The notes beneath the pieces are model-generated. The model had not been told where the DNA came from. It worked only from the letters and a program-made list of their open reading frames with translations, and made no database searches. Positions 19,360-34,300 of a stretch of DNA of 36,572 nucleotides are shown here, piece after piece. A program made the position numbers and the translations under genes. The stretch's first letter is position 1. Every line of letters starts with the position of its first letter. This stretch comes from Intoshia linei (lineage: Eukaryota; Orthonectida; Rhopaluridae), in the NCBI GenBank assembly GCA_001642005.1, contig LWCA01000254.1:1-36572 (forward strand), read 5' to 3'.

Positions 19360-22300
19360 TAATATCACAAAGCAAGGCTACGCCTCGCAAAACCCAATGG
19401 TCTGATTCTTTAGAAGTTTTGAGTAAAAGGTTGAAAATATATTTGAGATCTGTCCGGCGTGGTTTTTTGTACACCGGGCATTCGTAGTAATTTGGAGGTC
19501 CCTTTTTGTTTGATGTATTGATAGCAAAAACATGAACTACTGGTAATTGTGTGTATAAAACTTTTGGTGGAGGTTCAACCAGTTTCATATTCCTGCGATC
19601 CCACCCTGCTCCATCAATAAACAAACCATAAATGTATACACCTAAAAAAATTCAATTATAAATATAACGTCTAATTTTTTATATTTTGTAAAATATTAAG
19701 TAAAATTTACCTTCTGATGGCGGATTATTAATATCTTCTTTTAATAATTTAGTAACTTCATTATCTAGTACGACTCCATCTAAAGACCAACCTTTATGAG
19801 CTCTGGTAATTTCTTGTTTTGTAGCCGTTAAGAAACCTTGAGGATTAAAAAATCCAGTCATCCAAAAAGCCGCTGGACGTTCCACAAATATCCATGAATA
19901 GAATTGAGCGTTTCTGTCCACTAGCTCCGTAAACCAAAAACCAAAAGTTGAACCATCCCAAGAAATTTTGGACCATGAAGCTGGAATTCGAGCGTCAAAC
20001 AAATTATCCAGTGCATCCATTAAATTTTCAGACATTATTATTGTACCATCAATGGCTAATTTTAAATCATTCAAAGTACTACGGACACTTTTTATAACTC
20101 TGTCCATTCTGTCAATTTCTTGACGTAAAAATATATTAAGAGGTTGGAGGTGTCCATATTTATGTAATCGTTCTTTGACCTAAAAATAAAAATTAATAAA
20201 ATGTTCTATTTATGATTGAAATTATTTACCATATGAAAAATGTAATCTTCGGGTAATTTTTCTAAAACATCACTAGCTAGTTGATACACGATTGATTCTC
20301 TTGTTTGACCTCCGCCACTAGCTGCATCTTTGGGTTGTATACTTTGTATAGTTTGCAACATGAGAGAGGTTGTATTAGTTTGATATCTAATAATTACATA
20401 AAAATTACGGACAAACGTACATTATCTTACGTTATGTCTGCATTGGAATGTAAACCAAATATTTCAGGATGATCTGATACCGGTAATTTTTCGATAGCAT
20501 TGTTATAATCATCTACAGATTTACATTTTGGAATGACATATCCTAAAATTTATATTGAATGACGACACCAAATTATTTTAATGATTAAAAAAAATTCATT
20601 TAATTCACTACATAGTAAAATTACCTTTATAGAAATTGAACGAGTCATTAAATATATTTTCCCCTAAAAAAAGAATACAAACTTGACAAATAAAATTACC
20701 TAGCCAAACTTTGCAATAAGTAATCAATAATCGTTTATCAAAATCGTCTGTAACTCTTCCTCCATATTGAACTTCAGATATCATGTATCGAACGGTATTC
20801 CACGAAACACCCTAAAACTAATTAACTTTTGATAAAATATATAACATACTTTGCTAATATCCATATCATCCAAGTGATTTTGAACAAATTGCAAGGATGC
20901 AGCTAAATCTGAAGTGTTAAATTCATACGGAATGTTCCATCCAATGGGACCAAACTTTCGACGTTCTTGCACAACCGTATGCAAAAAAGCGACAGCATAT
21001 AATAACGGTTTCCATTGTGGAACATTGATAATATCTAAATAAAGTATATTAAAATTACTGGTAAATCTACCCAATTGATCTTGACTAACTGTACCATATG
21101 TACGCCTAAGTCCTGCTTTCATACCACCTGGTGGTTCGGCAGTATATTTAATACCCATTTGTAATAAATTAATAGGAAAATCTGGATGTTCTTCGGTAGT
21201 CAGCCAACAACGAAAATTTGGCTTGGCATTTTCTACATTTGTCAAAACATCCATAAGTTCCTCCATATAGTCTAATCCCAAATGACAATTCTGTAACAGC
21301 ACCCAACCTCCGTCTGACATGGCATTGTTTATAACTCGTCTAGCATGTACTTCCTGGCCTTGGCCCATTGATATTGCTTCGAATGACTTATTTTGCAATT
21401 TCGCCAACCTTTCAATTGATTCTGTAGGATCGGATCCCATGGAAAGGAAACAAATTAAAGGAACGCTAGTGTTTGATTCGTCAACCAATTCTGACAAATT
21501 GAGAGCAACGCCTTCGACGAATTTCTGGCCTATTGTAGTCCCAATGTATTTTTTTGCCATTGGTATGCATCTGTCAGGACACCAACACCTAACCAATAAC
21601 AATTTATGAAACAATGACAAATGGTTATCATATCCATCAGGTAGAACGGTCGATTCAGGCGCATCACTATCGAACCAGTCTTTCCATGATTTATCATCAT
21701 TAGTGACTTGACTTAAAATTTGAGTAAATGTGGGTAAAGAACTGAGTTCTACCAAATTCAACCATACCACGTCCGATATCCATTTTTTGGGTTTAGCTTC
21801 AACAGAATTTAAATCCAATGCAGCACCTCCTTTTATGAAAATAGAAAATTCTTTTGAACTCACCAAACCTTTTTTCATCTCTAGTTTGAATGTAATTAAT
21901 ACTGTAGATAAAAATTTGTCCTTTTCGAAAAGGCTTCTAACAAGGTAACGCCAGGACTCATATGTCAATGTTTCAATTATGTTTGCTATTCTTTTGGAGT
22001 TTACAGGTGATTTAGTGGAAATGGCAATAGAAATATTAAATATACCCAAAAATTGTTTTAACGACGTCTGATACATATTATTGATCATTCCAATTTCGAC
22101 GATAAAAAAGTAAAGAATACTACCTCTAGTAGCGACTGAACGAAATTCCTCTCTAGCAGAATTTATTCGAATTTCTGTTTCTGCTGCAATAGATAATTTT
22201 TCATTAACTTCATTGGCCGTAATTTTCGTAGTTCGTAATACAGCGATTAAAGATTCGTCTTCTACAAGAGAACCTTCTGTAGAAGTCAACCTAAATAGCA

Positions 22301-25300
22301 AGTTGTCCTCAAGTTCCTTCATTTTTCTTTTATTCAGTGTTACTTCGTTTACCAGTTTGGTTCTCTCAGATTCCAATTCCTTTTTTTCTGTAAAAATGAC
22401 AATACTCAACAATTGGTCCTCCAACCCTTTCATAGTGACTGTGAAATCAATAATTGAAGTTCTAGCGCTGACTTCTGGTGAGTAGGAAGGATTTCCACGT
22501 TTTGTAGTAATGTAAAGTCGGAAATTTTTCATAACATCACACTCTTTGTCTCCAATTTTAACTTTGTAATTGCTGCCAGATTTTATAAAATTTTTTTCTA
22601 GTATGTTATCGAGAACAGGGTCCAATTCCTCTCCAACATCTTCAATGAGCAACGGTTTTCCCAATGAAAGACATTCTTCCAAATGGGTTCTGAAATATTT
22701 GTGGTTTAAATTAGTTAACTAAAATAAGGTAATTATTATCTATTCTTATATTGGTATATACTTGTAATTCATTATTTGATTCTCTATTCTTAATCCAAGA
22801 TTTGCCTTGACCTTGCGGGTCAATTAAAAGAGGATATCGTGTTGCACTAGTCACAATCAGTCCATTTTGGATTGAAAGCTCATCATTAGGTAGTCCTTCG
22901 ACATTCCATTCACCAATGGTGGGAGCATCCACTAACATGTCAACCACATTCAAATTCTATACAATTCAATTAAAATATTTTATTGATTTATAATTACGTC
23001 CGAAAAAGGAATAGATTTCATTGTCATTTCTCTACACCACTTGTCAATCATAGTAGATCTGTATTCTTGGTTAAACGGTCCAGCATATGACAAAAATCCG
23101 GTAGCAATAAGAACATCACCAACCAATTTATGTATTTGGGATTCAAATTGTTTACTAGATTCAGTCCAGCGTATTTTTTCACCCGATAAACCATCTATCA
23201 ATGCTGTCGCATTGGACATTTTTTTACGACAAGATTCGGCATCGTCAATGAGAGTCTACAAGTATTACAATAAATAATAGATTCATACCTGTTTCTCAGA
23301 CATTGCTTTGTCATACTTTGCTTGTACTTCATCCAATTGCTTTTGTTTATCATCAAGTTTCATTTGAGCCTCATTCAAATCAACCATGGCACTATTATAT
23401 TTAGCTTCTTGAATTGCCAAATTTGCCTAAAATGTTAGAAATGCTGAACAATTGTCTGAACCTTTAGTGGTAAAACTTCTCGGTTAACCATAAAAAAGTC
23501 AGCCATTGCTTTTGTCCAAGATAAAAGACCGGCAACATCTCCGCAGGCATTTTTGGCAGTGTTATAAGTATAATCTTCCTGGTTAATGTATGGTAATAGC
23601 AATTCCAATGTTTCAGAATTTATTGTATCCTAAATATATGTATTATAACTACACATACATTGTAAATGGGCGTCAACTTAAATCCAACCATTTTAACTAA
23701 AAATCAAAATTTTAGTTTTACCAACCCTTAAGGGAAAAATTCCATTTCACCTAATTGCAAACTAATCATAATTAAACTGATTATGAAACAAATAATACTT
23801 TTAAAACAAAATTAAAAATTTTTTTTCATTATGTATTTTTCTGTAATTGAACTATTTTATATTTGCTTATTAGATGTTTTTAGATGGTCTTCCTGTTTTT
23901 CTAAGTATTTTTAACGGCAAATCAATTACATCCAATATTTTTTTGTAGAATTTTAATTCTAATTTTAATCAAAATTGCATAAAGTAATTATTATCATATC
24001 AAAAATATTCTACTTTAAATAAATGTAATAATATAAAAAATAGTCATTTTTTAAGTTTGTAAATTCCAAAGAATAATTTGATTATTACTTTTCTACAGTT
24101 TTATAAATCCTTATTTATATAATATGCTACGCGATTTTTGTTTGTGTGAGTGTTCCACTTTATTTAAATAAATACCCGTCTTAGAATTTTATAAACTCCA
24201 CATTTAACTTACAGTTTTTTCCGGGAGTGTTCGAAAAATAAATTTCAACATCCCAAACTCACATCTTACGGGTCAAAAACCCCAATTGTCCTTTTTTTTG
24301 AAAATCAAACAAGTCGGAGAATTTAAAAAAATATATACGCTGATACGGATTTTAAAATCATAAACATTATCATAATTATTATCATAAATTTCAATTAAAA
24401 AAAATATATCTTCAGGGCCAAAACCCCAAATTACTCTTTTTTTTAAATGAAAACAGTCCTAAAATTTGAAAAAATTTACAGGTGGTACAGTTGTATCCTA
24501 TAACACAGACAAAAAATTGGGGGTTTGTAAAAGTAAATTTTTCTCAAGTGTTGTTAAAACTGAATTTTTCCTTTTAGCGTTGGTAAAACTAGATTTTTCC
24601 ATAAATAGTTTGTAAAAATAAGGTTTTCTTTAAAGGGTTGCTAAAATTGGAATTTTCACTTAAGGGTTTGTGAAAATGAATTTTCCCCTTAAAGGTTTGT
24701 AAAAGTGGATGTTTCCCGTAAAAATTAGTAAAATTGGAATTTTACCTAAAGGGTTGTTAAAACTACATTTTACTTGTTTGAGTTGGTAAAACTGGATTTT
24801 TCTCTAAAGGTTTGGTAATACTGATCTTTTCATTTTAGGGTTGATAAAAGTAGATTTTTAGTAAAAATGGTAGGGTTTAAAAATATTCTCATTGTAAATT
24901 ACTTTTGGAAAAGATAAAAGTCCTTGTAAAAAATTAGAAGAGCCTAATAGTTTCAAAGATTCTCCCCAAGAAGGTTTTAAATGATTTTTTTCCGTGTCAA
25001 TTGATACAGTATCCATTCTTTTTTGAAATAAAATTGATACACAGTCCATAATTTTCATTATCATAAATGGAGGTTTAGCCAATTTTCTCACTATTATGCA
25101 AAATTATGTTGTTACTAATTTAATCAACCTGTTGATATGTGCGCTGGCTTTATTGTCTGCAATGCCGCTTCAGCTTGCTCTAAAGCCGGTCTAGCTACTT
25201 CCAATTTTTTCTCTGCTATTACTTTATCCGTCTGTTTATGTATTTAAATATATTATAATAACATGGCATACCGATATTTCATCAACTAATGATTGAGCCT

Positions 25301-28300
25301 TGTTTTTTACTTTTTGCACTTGTGCTTTAACTTTTTCTGCAGCTTGAGCACTTACAGTAACCTATTATTATTAGTTATTATTTTATAAAAATAATTATCA
25401 TTATAATGATAACTATTTGAAACAACTCTAGTCTCTGTCGGCAAATTAGACTGAAACGTTATTTATAAAATGCAGAAAGTTAAAAATATAAATGAAATAA
25501 GTGTTAATTAATGTTTACATCTGCTAAGACCAAATCAGCATTTTTACTGGCAATGGCTAATTCTTTTTCCTTGATTACAAGATCTTTGGATAATTCGTTA
25601 ATTGAATCTGTGGCTTCCATTAATTTTTTTAAACCTAAAAAATTTCAATAAAATATTTTAAGACAATATAAATTTAAAAATATTCACAACTTTAAAGTTT
25701 TCTGTAAAACTATTTTCTTTATCTGTCAATTAAAAAATAAACTTATTGAATATTGAGGCTTACTGTATTGTTAGAAATAAATAAAATCAAATTTACCTGT
25801 GTACATTCTCTCAGCCAATATTCCTATTTCCTTGTATTTTAAAGAATAAATGGTTTTATATCCTTCCAAAAAAGATAAGTATGATTTAGGCGTTACATGG
25901 GTACGTCTTCTGAACCTTTCAAAGTAACTGGTACAAACTTGGGATACCATATCCTAGTAGAAATTATTTTTATAATTTACAAAATAATAAATAATTCTTT
26001 ATCATTAATTATAATTACGAATTATAATTTAATTTTATTTATTTTTTTGTATATAAATGATGATAAGAAACCTGAATATTTCCCATTGTTGTTAAAACCG
26101 CATCTTTAACAGTATCTGTGCATGATATTTCATATGAAGACAAAAAATGTTTAGACACAGCAATAAGGGCGTCTTTGGGCCACCGTTGAAACCAATTCAT
26201 GGTACATCCAGATATCAAACCTGGGAATTTGAGTGATCTGGTCAAGAATTTTTCACCTACCGGAGAAAAACACAAAACAACATGTAAGTTGTTTCTAACT
26301 CTGGACATATAATATCCGTATAAGTTTTCATTGGAGGGTGGTCTTCTAGGAAATTCCTTTTTCATGGGAACTATTAAATCTTGTAATATTTCATCCATTT
26401 CATCTCTTGCAAACAAATTAGACACCTACATATAAATCAAGTCAAAATATTCCAAATAAATAACCTCGCCAGATGATAATAAATTGTTCATGTATTCTAA
26501 AAATGATTCATCCTTTATTTCATTGTCTGTAAACAAGAAAGTCATTGGTTTTCCTTTTTGACCAGCCGATCGATACAAAACTTTCAAATCATCCATTAAA
26601 TTATTAACACCGTAGGTTCTACGTGATTAAAATAAAAATAAAACTATGAAGGTAAATTAAAACATTTAAAGTTAAATCTAAAAACTCAGTTAAGTATGTA
26701 TCAAGACGGTTCACTCTGTGATTACAAGGAAACAATTCTCTAATTTACAAACATTTATGATTATAGAATAAAATTATTAAAATTAGTTTTAATTTTGTAG
26801 TAATTTAATGATTAATATAATAAACACAATAAATATAATAATAATTATTATTTAATTTTTNATAAACACAATAAATATAATAATAATTATTATTTAATTT
26901 TTTCTGTACAACGAAAAAATAATTACATCAAAAAATAATGTATTTAAAAATTCAACTCAAAGCCCTTAAAAATTTCATTATACTTTTTAAAATAAATATT
27001 TTTTGGGTGCATTCTCCCACTAAAATTGGATTACGATATCATACCTTGACAATGTTATTTGGAATATATCGTATCCAGCAATAAAGGAAGCTAAACGAGA
27101 TAGAGATTGTTTGCCAGATCCACCCACTCCAACTAATAATGCATGGCCTTTAGATGTTCGAATAATTCTGGATATTTTTAACAAATTTGTCATTGCATCC
27201 TAATTATAATAATTATAAAATATTACTGTATTAGTTACTCTGAAAAAGACCATATCCATTTTTGCACCTCGAATACTTTCGTTATATAAACTTTGGAAAC
27301 TGTACAGTCTCTGTACCAATATTTCAAATGTCTCAACCATTTCGTATATTTTGGGAGCTTCAAAGTCAGCGTCGTCGCCTTCTTCTCCTATAAGTGATTA
27401 CAATAAAATGAAATTTTAAATTTAAATTGAATTATTTTACACCATGCAAATAAAAACGACAAAAAATAAATTATCATGCTATTACTTTTATCTTTAGGTA
27501 TTTCATCTACAAAAAGTTTAATGGATCCCAGATAAAAAATAATTATAATATACCAGTGACTTCTGGTGCATCACGCATAAAATCACAAAAATATGGCTCT
27601 TCGGCTAAATGTTGGCTTATATCATTTCCAATAACTTCACTGGCAACCTATTACAATAATAATATGAAACAATATATGTTTTTTCTAAAATTTGATAATT
27701 TTAATGACGCTTAATTCCCATTCTGTGTATTTATGTAATATTAAAAATATTTCGCAATAAAAATATTTACAAATAAATTAATTAATATATTAAATAAGTA
27801 TAATTATACTGTTGATTTTATTAATATTTTCTGATTATATATTATTATATAACTGTTGATAATTATTATAGTGATATTTTCCATTTTGATGAATTAATCC
27901 TATTGAATTGCTAATTTGCATGAAAAACTAATAATTATAAAATGATGAAACAACAAATCAAAGTTTTAGTTTTTTTTATATATTTTTTAAAAAAACATAA
28001 AACCCATTTATGTTTCGTCGATTTATTCAAAAACTACCTATAGATTTTTGTTTATAATTTTCAAATATAGTTCATTCTTAAAATCTGAAAATCTGAAAAT
28101 TCTCTTTCATATATTAATTTTGTCTGGTTATTGTCGACAAAAAGTTAGAAATTGTTTATTAGTGTAATTTAATTTTTTTCAATTTTGAAATTATTTTGTC
28201 ATTACACTGAACAAAATTCAAGAAACGATCTCACTAATAATATGACATGTTTTTATATATTTTGTAGTTTAAAAAATGTCAAAAATGTTTTTAAAATTAA

Positions 28301-31300
28301 TCGAGTAAGAGTATCTAGAGATATTTACATCATCAGGATTAACTGATATACCCAAAACTACAAGATGAAAAATATTAAAAAATGTTGTATATGAGATCTG
28401 TGTATATGAAATTTTTTAAATAAATTATTTTTGCTTTAAAATGCTTTAAAAATATAATATACAATGTGTATTATACATGTATAATATACATTAACATAAC
28501 ATCATTACACAAGTCATTAACAATTAAATTTAAGCAATTTGTTTAAACTAATTTATAATAATAAAAAAATTTATAAGGGAGGCACTAGAAAATAAAAAGT
28601 TGAGAAACACTGATATATAGGAATAAGTCCAAGATTAAAGTCATTTTTGATACTACTATTTGTTTTTATATTTGTGTACATTGTACACGACGCTATTGGA
28701 GAACAAATTATTTTCATTATTAGTTAACATGTGTGATTTACACTATTATATTATATTATTATATTATACATGTATATATATGATTGTATTATAAATTCTA
28801 TATATAATTTAAGTCATAATCAATTATTGTTAAAAAACCCAAAATAATTGTTATTTTACACGAAAATACACTAGATGTTTGCCCTTAATTTTTGAATACG
28901 TGCGACACCCCAATATGTATAATACCTGTTTGACACACTTTAACATCCATGTTTTATCAGAAAAATCAATAAATCTGTCTGCAATGACCCGTGTGCATTC
29001 ATGAAGCCACAAATTATACATTACACCCATTTCTGTCGCAACAATAGAACTAACTGTTAACATTCCTTGCCAGATTCGACTGAGATCACGCAAGTTGAAA
29101 ATGTAATGAAACTTTGCTGGAGTAGGAAGCATTTTTATTTTTATTTTTTGCCAGATTACTCTAGTAGCAACTACCAAATTTTCTATTGAATTACAGATTT
29201 CAGCGGAAAATCCTCTTTCCTTAAATTAAATTGTAATATTGCACAAAAAAACAAACCTCACAAAAGTACCCCTTCCCTATAGTATTGAAAATTTTATCAA
29301 TTGAAGAATCAGATGGAATGGTTGAGTTAAATATGCAGAAATGGCGCTTTAAGCGTTGAGGAATATCGTTACGACCTCCTCCAGGATGAATCATTGCAGC
29401 CATAAATTGCATATCGACAATATTTGTAAATTCACCAGGTTTTTCCAAACTATAAAATCCGTGCATTTCCATTGTTTGACGAACAATTTCATTAGTTATC
29501 TGAACGTAATAAAAGCAGTAAAAAACAAAAAAATTTTACAATAAAATACCTGATCTTCCCATTCATTGATAGTGGGCATATTGATATCGTCAATAAATAC
29601 AGTCATTTTTTTACCGGCAGGTGGGCCATAAGTTGAACCCATTCTTTTGTCAATGTAACTTTCGATAGTTTTCTAGTAAAAAATAATATTTATTGAATAA
29701 AATGAAAACGTTAAGTCGTTTTTACCTGAAACATGAATGGAGTAGAAGCACTCGAAAAGTTGAAAGATTTGTACATGTGCATTTCTGGGTCATAATTTTT
29801 ACAATACCCATGAATCATTACAGTTTTAGCGGTTCCTTGCTCTCCAATCAATAACAAACCTTTTCCTTGTTTAGCAATAATACCAATTAAATATTCTGTT
29901 CTGACGTTGTCCACGTTAGGAACCAATATAGAGGTATATTCTGGAATTGAGTCTTTAGGGTAAATGTAATTCGAAACCTAATTATTTAATAAGATTAAAA
30001 TTTTTATTCCAACTCTCTTGCTCCAATGTTCCCAATTCCCACTACTATCTACCGTATATTCGAACATGGATACACCATCATTACTTGGTGGTAGTTCCAA
30101 CATCCCGGGATTACTCCTGATAAAGTCTTCCATCTAATTTAATGATATAAATTATCAAAATATTAAACCTTTTTTCTATCGTCAAGTTCTAAAAGGGCAC
30201 CAAGTGACCACATCAATGAAAAAACAATACAACGATTCAAATAATTTGGTAATATATTTTTTTCTTCATCTCCTCCAGGTAAAATTCCTGATAAAACACT
30301 CAAAGCTTGTTTGATGTACATGCACTCTAATATCTAAAGCACAGTTAAACATAGACTTGACAAAACATACTTGCATTTTTGGAATCACAATCGTACTTAT
30401 AAATTCATACAACTCTTCCCAGATGGATTCAAATACAGAATATATCACTGCAACTTGACTAGCTGGCCTACCTATCAACCAACCTATTTTTGTGTAAATT
30501 AAATAACGTAAAACTTTTACCTTTCAATATAGGATCCCAGTTCATAATTGAACTGCTCATAAATACCATACCGTTCCTTGATACTGTTGCAGGTGACGCA
30601 TTGTCAATATTATGCACTTCAAATACAATTTTGCAGTTGGGAGCCATACTTATCCTGTCTCCATTTGCCAATGTTAGCGTCTTATTGTCATCAAGTACCT
30701 AAAACAGATATTTTTTGATAAAAAATTTTTACAGAGTTAAGATTCTCAATCCATATAGCGTCTACTGGTCCATCCAATATCAGCCAAATGTGTTCGCCCT
30801 TATGTTAAAATAAAAACTACGAATTAATGTTAATTCTTACTTTTTTAGCTTTATGGGTTCTTCTCCACATGGTAGAAAAAATACCGTCGGTCCAATCATT
30901 GGTGGCTACATCTAATCTTCCAAACATTTGAGGGGCTGTTATGGCTTTTGGATTCATTCGCATTTCTCGGTGTGGTTTTCCACAATCTCCCATAGCTTTT
31001 AGCAAAACCTAAAAAAATTAATTATTTACCAAACTTACCATTTTATATACACTTCATATAACTAATAAAAAAGAAAATACACTGATGCAATTTGTTTTTC
31101 CAGATCCTGATGGTCCCAAAGCCATCATGCCGTGTCTTACATTCTGGGTTTCATATAATTGAATTATCTTGAGCACCCATGGGTCATGATTAATCAAATT
31201 CAAATTTTTAATCTATTCAAAATAATTAAATGATATATAAATTAACCTGTGTATCTATTGCAGCTTCCATGTTAGGATATCCCATTTTCTCTAAAGTCAT

Positions 31301-34300
31301 ACCAGGGAACAAGTCATCTATAAGAGATATGAAAAGAGGTTCATCCTCATCAACCAATTTAGATAAATTCATGTTTCTTAAATCTCGCATTAAAATGACG
31401 AGTTCGCTGTCGTTTTTATTGTTACGTTTATTGGCTCCCAGAGTTCGCAAAACAGATAGAATATTTCTGAGGCCGAAATCATAGTGAACCTTAATTAAAT
31501 GTAAAACTGAATTAAATAAAATACCTGCTTACTCAATTGTTCTTCACAGAGTTTATACAAAATAAAGAATTTTTTAGCAAGTATAACATTTTGTTGGAAC
31601 CCACAAGCAGCGAGTTTTACACGAATAATTATTCCTCTGTCTGGAACCATCATAGCGACCGTTCGAAAGTTGACTTTTAAATTTTCGGGTAGTTCCTGCC
31701 TTCCAGCATACCCGGGATTCATTGTTAAGAACAAACCAAATTCGGGGTCCAATTCTACAACGTCTCCATCTGTAAATATAAACTGGGTTTTTCGTTCTTT
31801 TTTAGAGCTTAAGACAATTGAAATTTGTTGCGCTGCTACTGACAAAACGGGCAAATCAATTCTATTGAATTCATCAAAACATCCCCAAGCTCCACTCTGC
31901 GCTAAACCTTTATAGATACGTCCCAAGCCCCGATAATCCATTTGATCGGAACAATTGAAAACGACAACATATTTACCTAAACATCTCCCCATGTCCTTAA
32001 CTGTTTCAGTTTTACCTGTTCCTGCTGGACCAGCTGGAGCTCCACCGAGAGACATACCTAAGGCTTGTGATATTGTAATGTAACATCGATCTGTCAATGG
32101 AGTAATGACAAGTCTATCCGTACAACCCAAAAATTCGTTTTGGTATGAAAAATTAACATCTGTAATTGAAATCATGCACTTATCTTCGTCTTCTTTGAAA
32201 TAGAATCGAGTTTGTTTCAGCCATTCAAAGTCGTAAATAGATCGTACATGTAACTTAAATAAGTCTTCGAAAATATCTTTTTGGTGTACGTGAATAGTGA
32301 TTAACGTCTCAAATTTTACTCTTGCTATTTTTGTAAGTTCCTGCGTGGTAAGATCTATGAGACTATTCAGTATTTCATTAAAGTGTATATTAGTTTGCTG
32401 CATTATTTTTTTATCGTATCGTGAGTTTTTTATTGCAATTTCAGCGTCTCTCGTCCATAAAAATTGTAAACCAAGCAATCCCACTTGAGCTGGAAATTCT
32501 TCTTCAAATTCTAGTAGTTTAAACCCAGCGTCGAATATTTGCAAATATGCACTTCGAATAATACTATGGACAGATTTTCGCGTCATTGCTAGTAATTCTC
32601 CCAGCCATAACTCTACACCTCCTTGAGCCATCACGAATTCATCCAATTGAATCTCTTCATTCTCTCGGGAAACAATCATTAGCATTTTATCGTATTGATT
32701 TGTATCAAATTTTACGGATTTTGTATTATCGAAAACGGAAAGCAAGTGAGCTTGTATGGTATGTGAATCACTAGCTTGTCCCAATATTTCCAATAAAGCA
32801 GGATCAGATACAAAGAAAAATCGAGGGAAAATTAAACGTTTGCTTTCTAAATACCCCGTCAAAGATTTTTGACAAATTTCCAATTGTTCCAATAAATGGG
32901 GCAACAGTTGAGATAAAGTATCATCACCTACGCAACATTGAATAACATTGGTATTTTCATGAGCCCTTTGCATAATTTTGATCCAGGTTTTATCAATATT
33001 GGAAAATCTTTTAGCTTCTTGAGGCAATTGTTTCGCAATATCCCCTCCAACAAATACTGCTTCCAAATATATCCACAAATTTTGCACGATCAACCAATTT
33101 TCAATAATTTCAGTGGTTCCAGTTAAATTTTTAACCCATTCTTGTATTTGTGGTTTAAACGGCACATTATATCGGTTACTCAACAAAGAACCTAGTACCA
33201 TTAAACTGTCCTCCATTAATGTAATGATTTCAGAAGTACTATCTCCTTTAAGCAATAATTCTCCACGATTTTTGAAATTTCCAAATTCAATATTGTTTAG
33301 ACCGCATTCATTAATTACCTGTTTTAATTTGGCCTCGATGTCTCGTTCTTTTACAGCGGAAATACAAATATCTTCAATGTCATCCTTGTTCTGTAATAGT
33401 GGCGCTTCCATCAAATTTTTCATGAGAAACGTATCTGATTCCACATCAAATGTATGATTAGTTAGTAAAGTTATTCTATCCCAATGTCTCTTTTGCATGG
33501 CCTTGTGGGACATCATTTCTAACAATGGACATGTTTCATTGAAATCGTCAATTGTTTTTCTCAAATCTTCTGAAGCCTGCCAATCCTTGAGAGCTTTAGG
33601 AAGTTTTCTACACTTCTTTTGAAAGTCGAGAAGCTGGGTGTTTATTTTTTCAATATCAATATCCACCCACGCTATATCGTAATACCCGTTAACGGCATCA
33701 ATTACGTTATTATACAATTGATACAATTTTTGCAATAAATTAAGTTCTTTCTTTGTTTTCTGTAATAATGGATAGTCACTGACTGGAAGGCCAAACAACT
33801 CTTCTCCACCTGAATACGTTTGATATTTAGCCCATAACTCGTCAAATTTACTCTGAAATATATTTAATCTGTCAGAAGCTTCCCTGGGAGCAATATTCTT
33901 TACCATTGGTCCTGATTCGTTGTAAAGTACATTAAAATCACTAAAGTCAATAACAAATTTTTCGACGCCTTGCAACAATTCAGCCTTGAATTTAGGTTGT
34001 ATTTCGAGTAAATGATTTTGCACTATGGTTGCTTGCGTCTTAAGTTTTGACCAGCCATAAGACAAAGAATCGACACGTTCTGCATTATCAAAAATTATTT
34101 CATATTTATTTAACATGGTGTAGGCTTCTTCGATAGGTGAAATTGTCATGTCAATACTGATTTCTTTGTTACGAATTTCTTTTACTTCCAACATGTGAGC
34201 TCTAACATCATCCAAATCCTTAGTGGGTCGGGATAAACATTTAAACAAATTATCGAAAAATTCGACAGTTTCATCCATACTAATTGAACACCGTGCATTC

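Larger units (their letters stand above)
23462..25090 (-). other. Dynein microtubule-binding domain, split by a repeat-filled intron
   Basis: Exon 24903-25090 carries [13 protein letters not shown] ... [24 protein letters not shown]; exon 23462-23629 continues [15 protein letters not shown] and [19 protein letters not shown]. Both are diagnostic of the stalk tip and returning coiled coil of DNAH5/8. The 1,273-bp intron between them contains repeat copy C and tandem-repeat arms. Confidence 0.85.

Noticed and set aside
25690-25735. Possible small dynein exon (minus, [10 protein letters not shown])
   Set aside because: Neighbouring exons join directly as [14 protein letters not shown], matching the family with no room for it.
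31670-31915. Plus-strand open frames antisense to dynein exons (also near 21319, 22213, 33113)
   Set aside because: Shadows of the strongly matching minus-strand dynein coding sequence.
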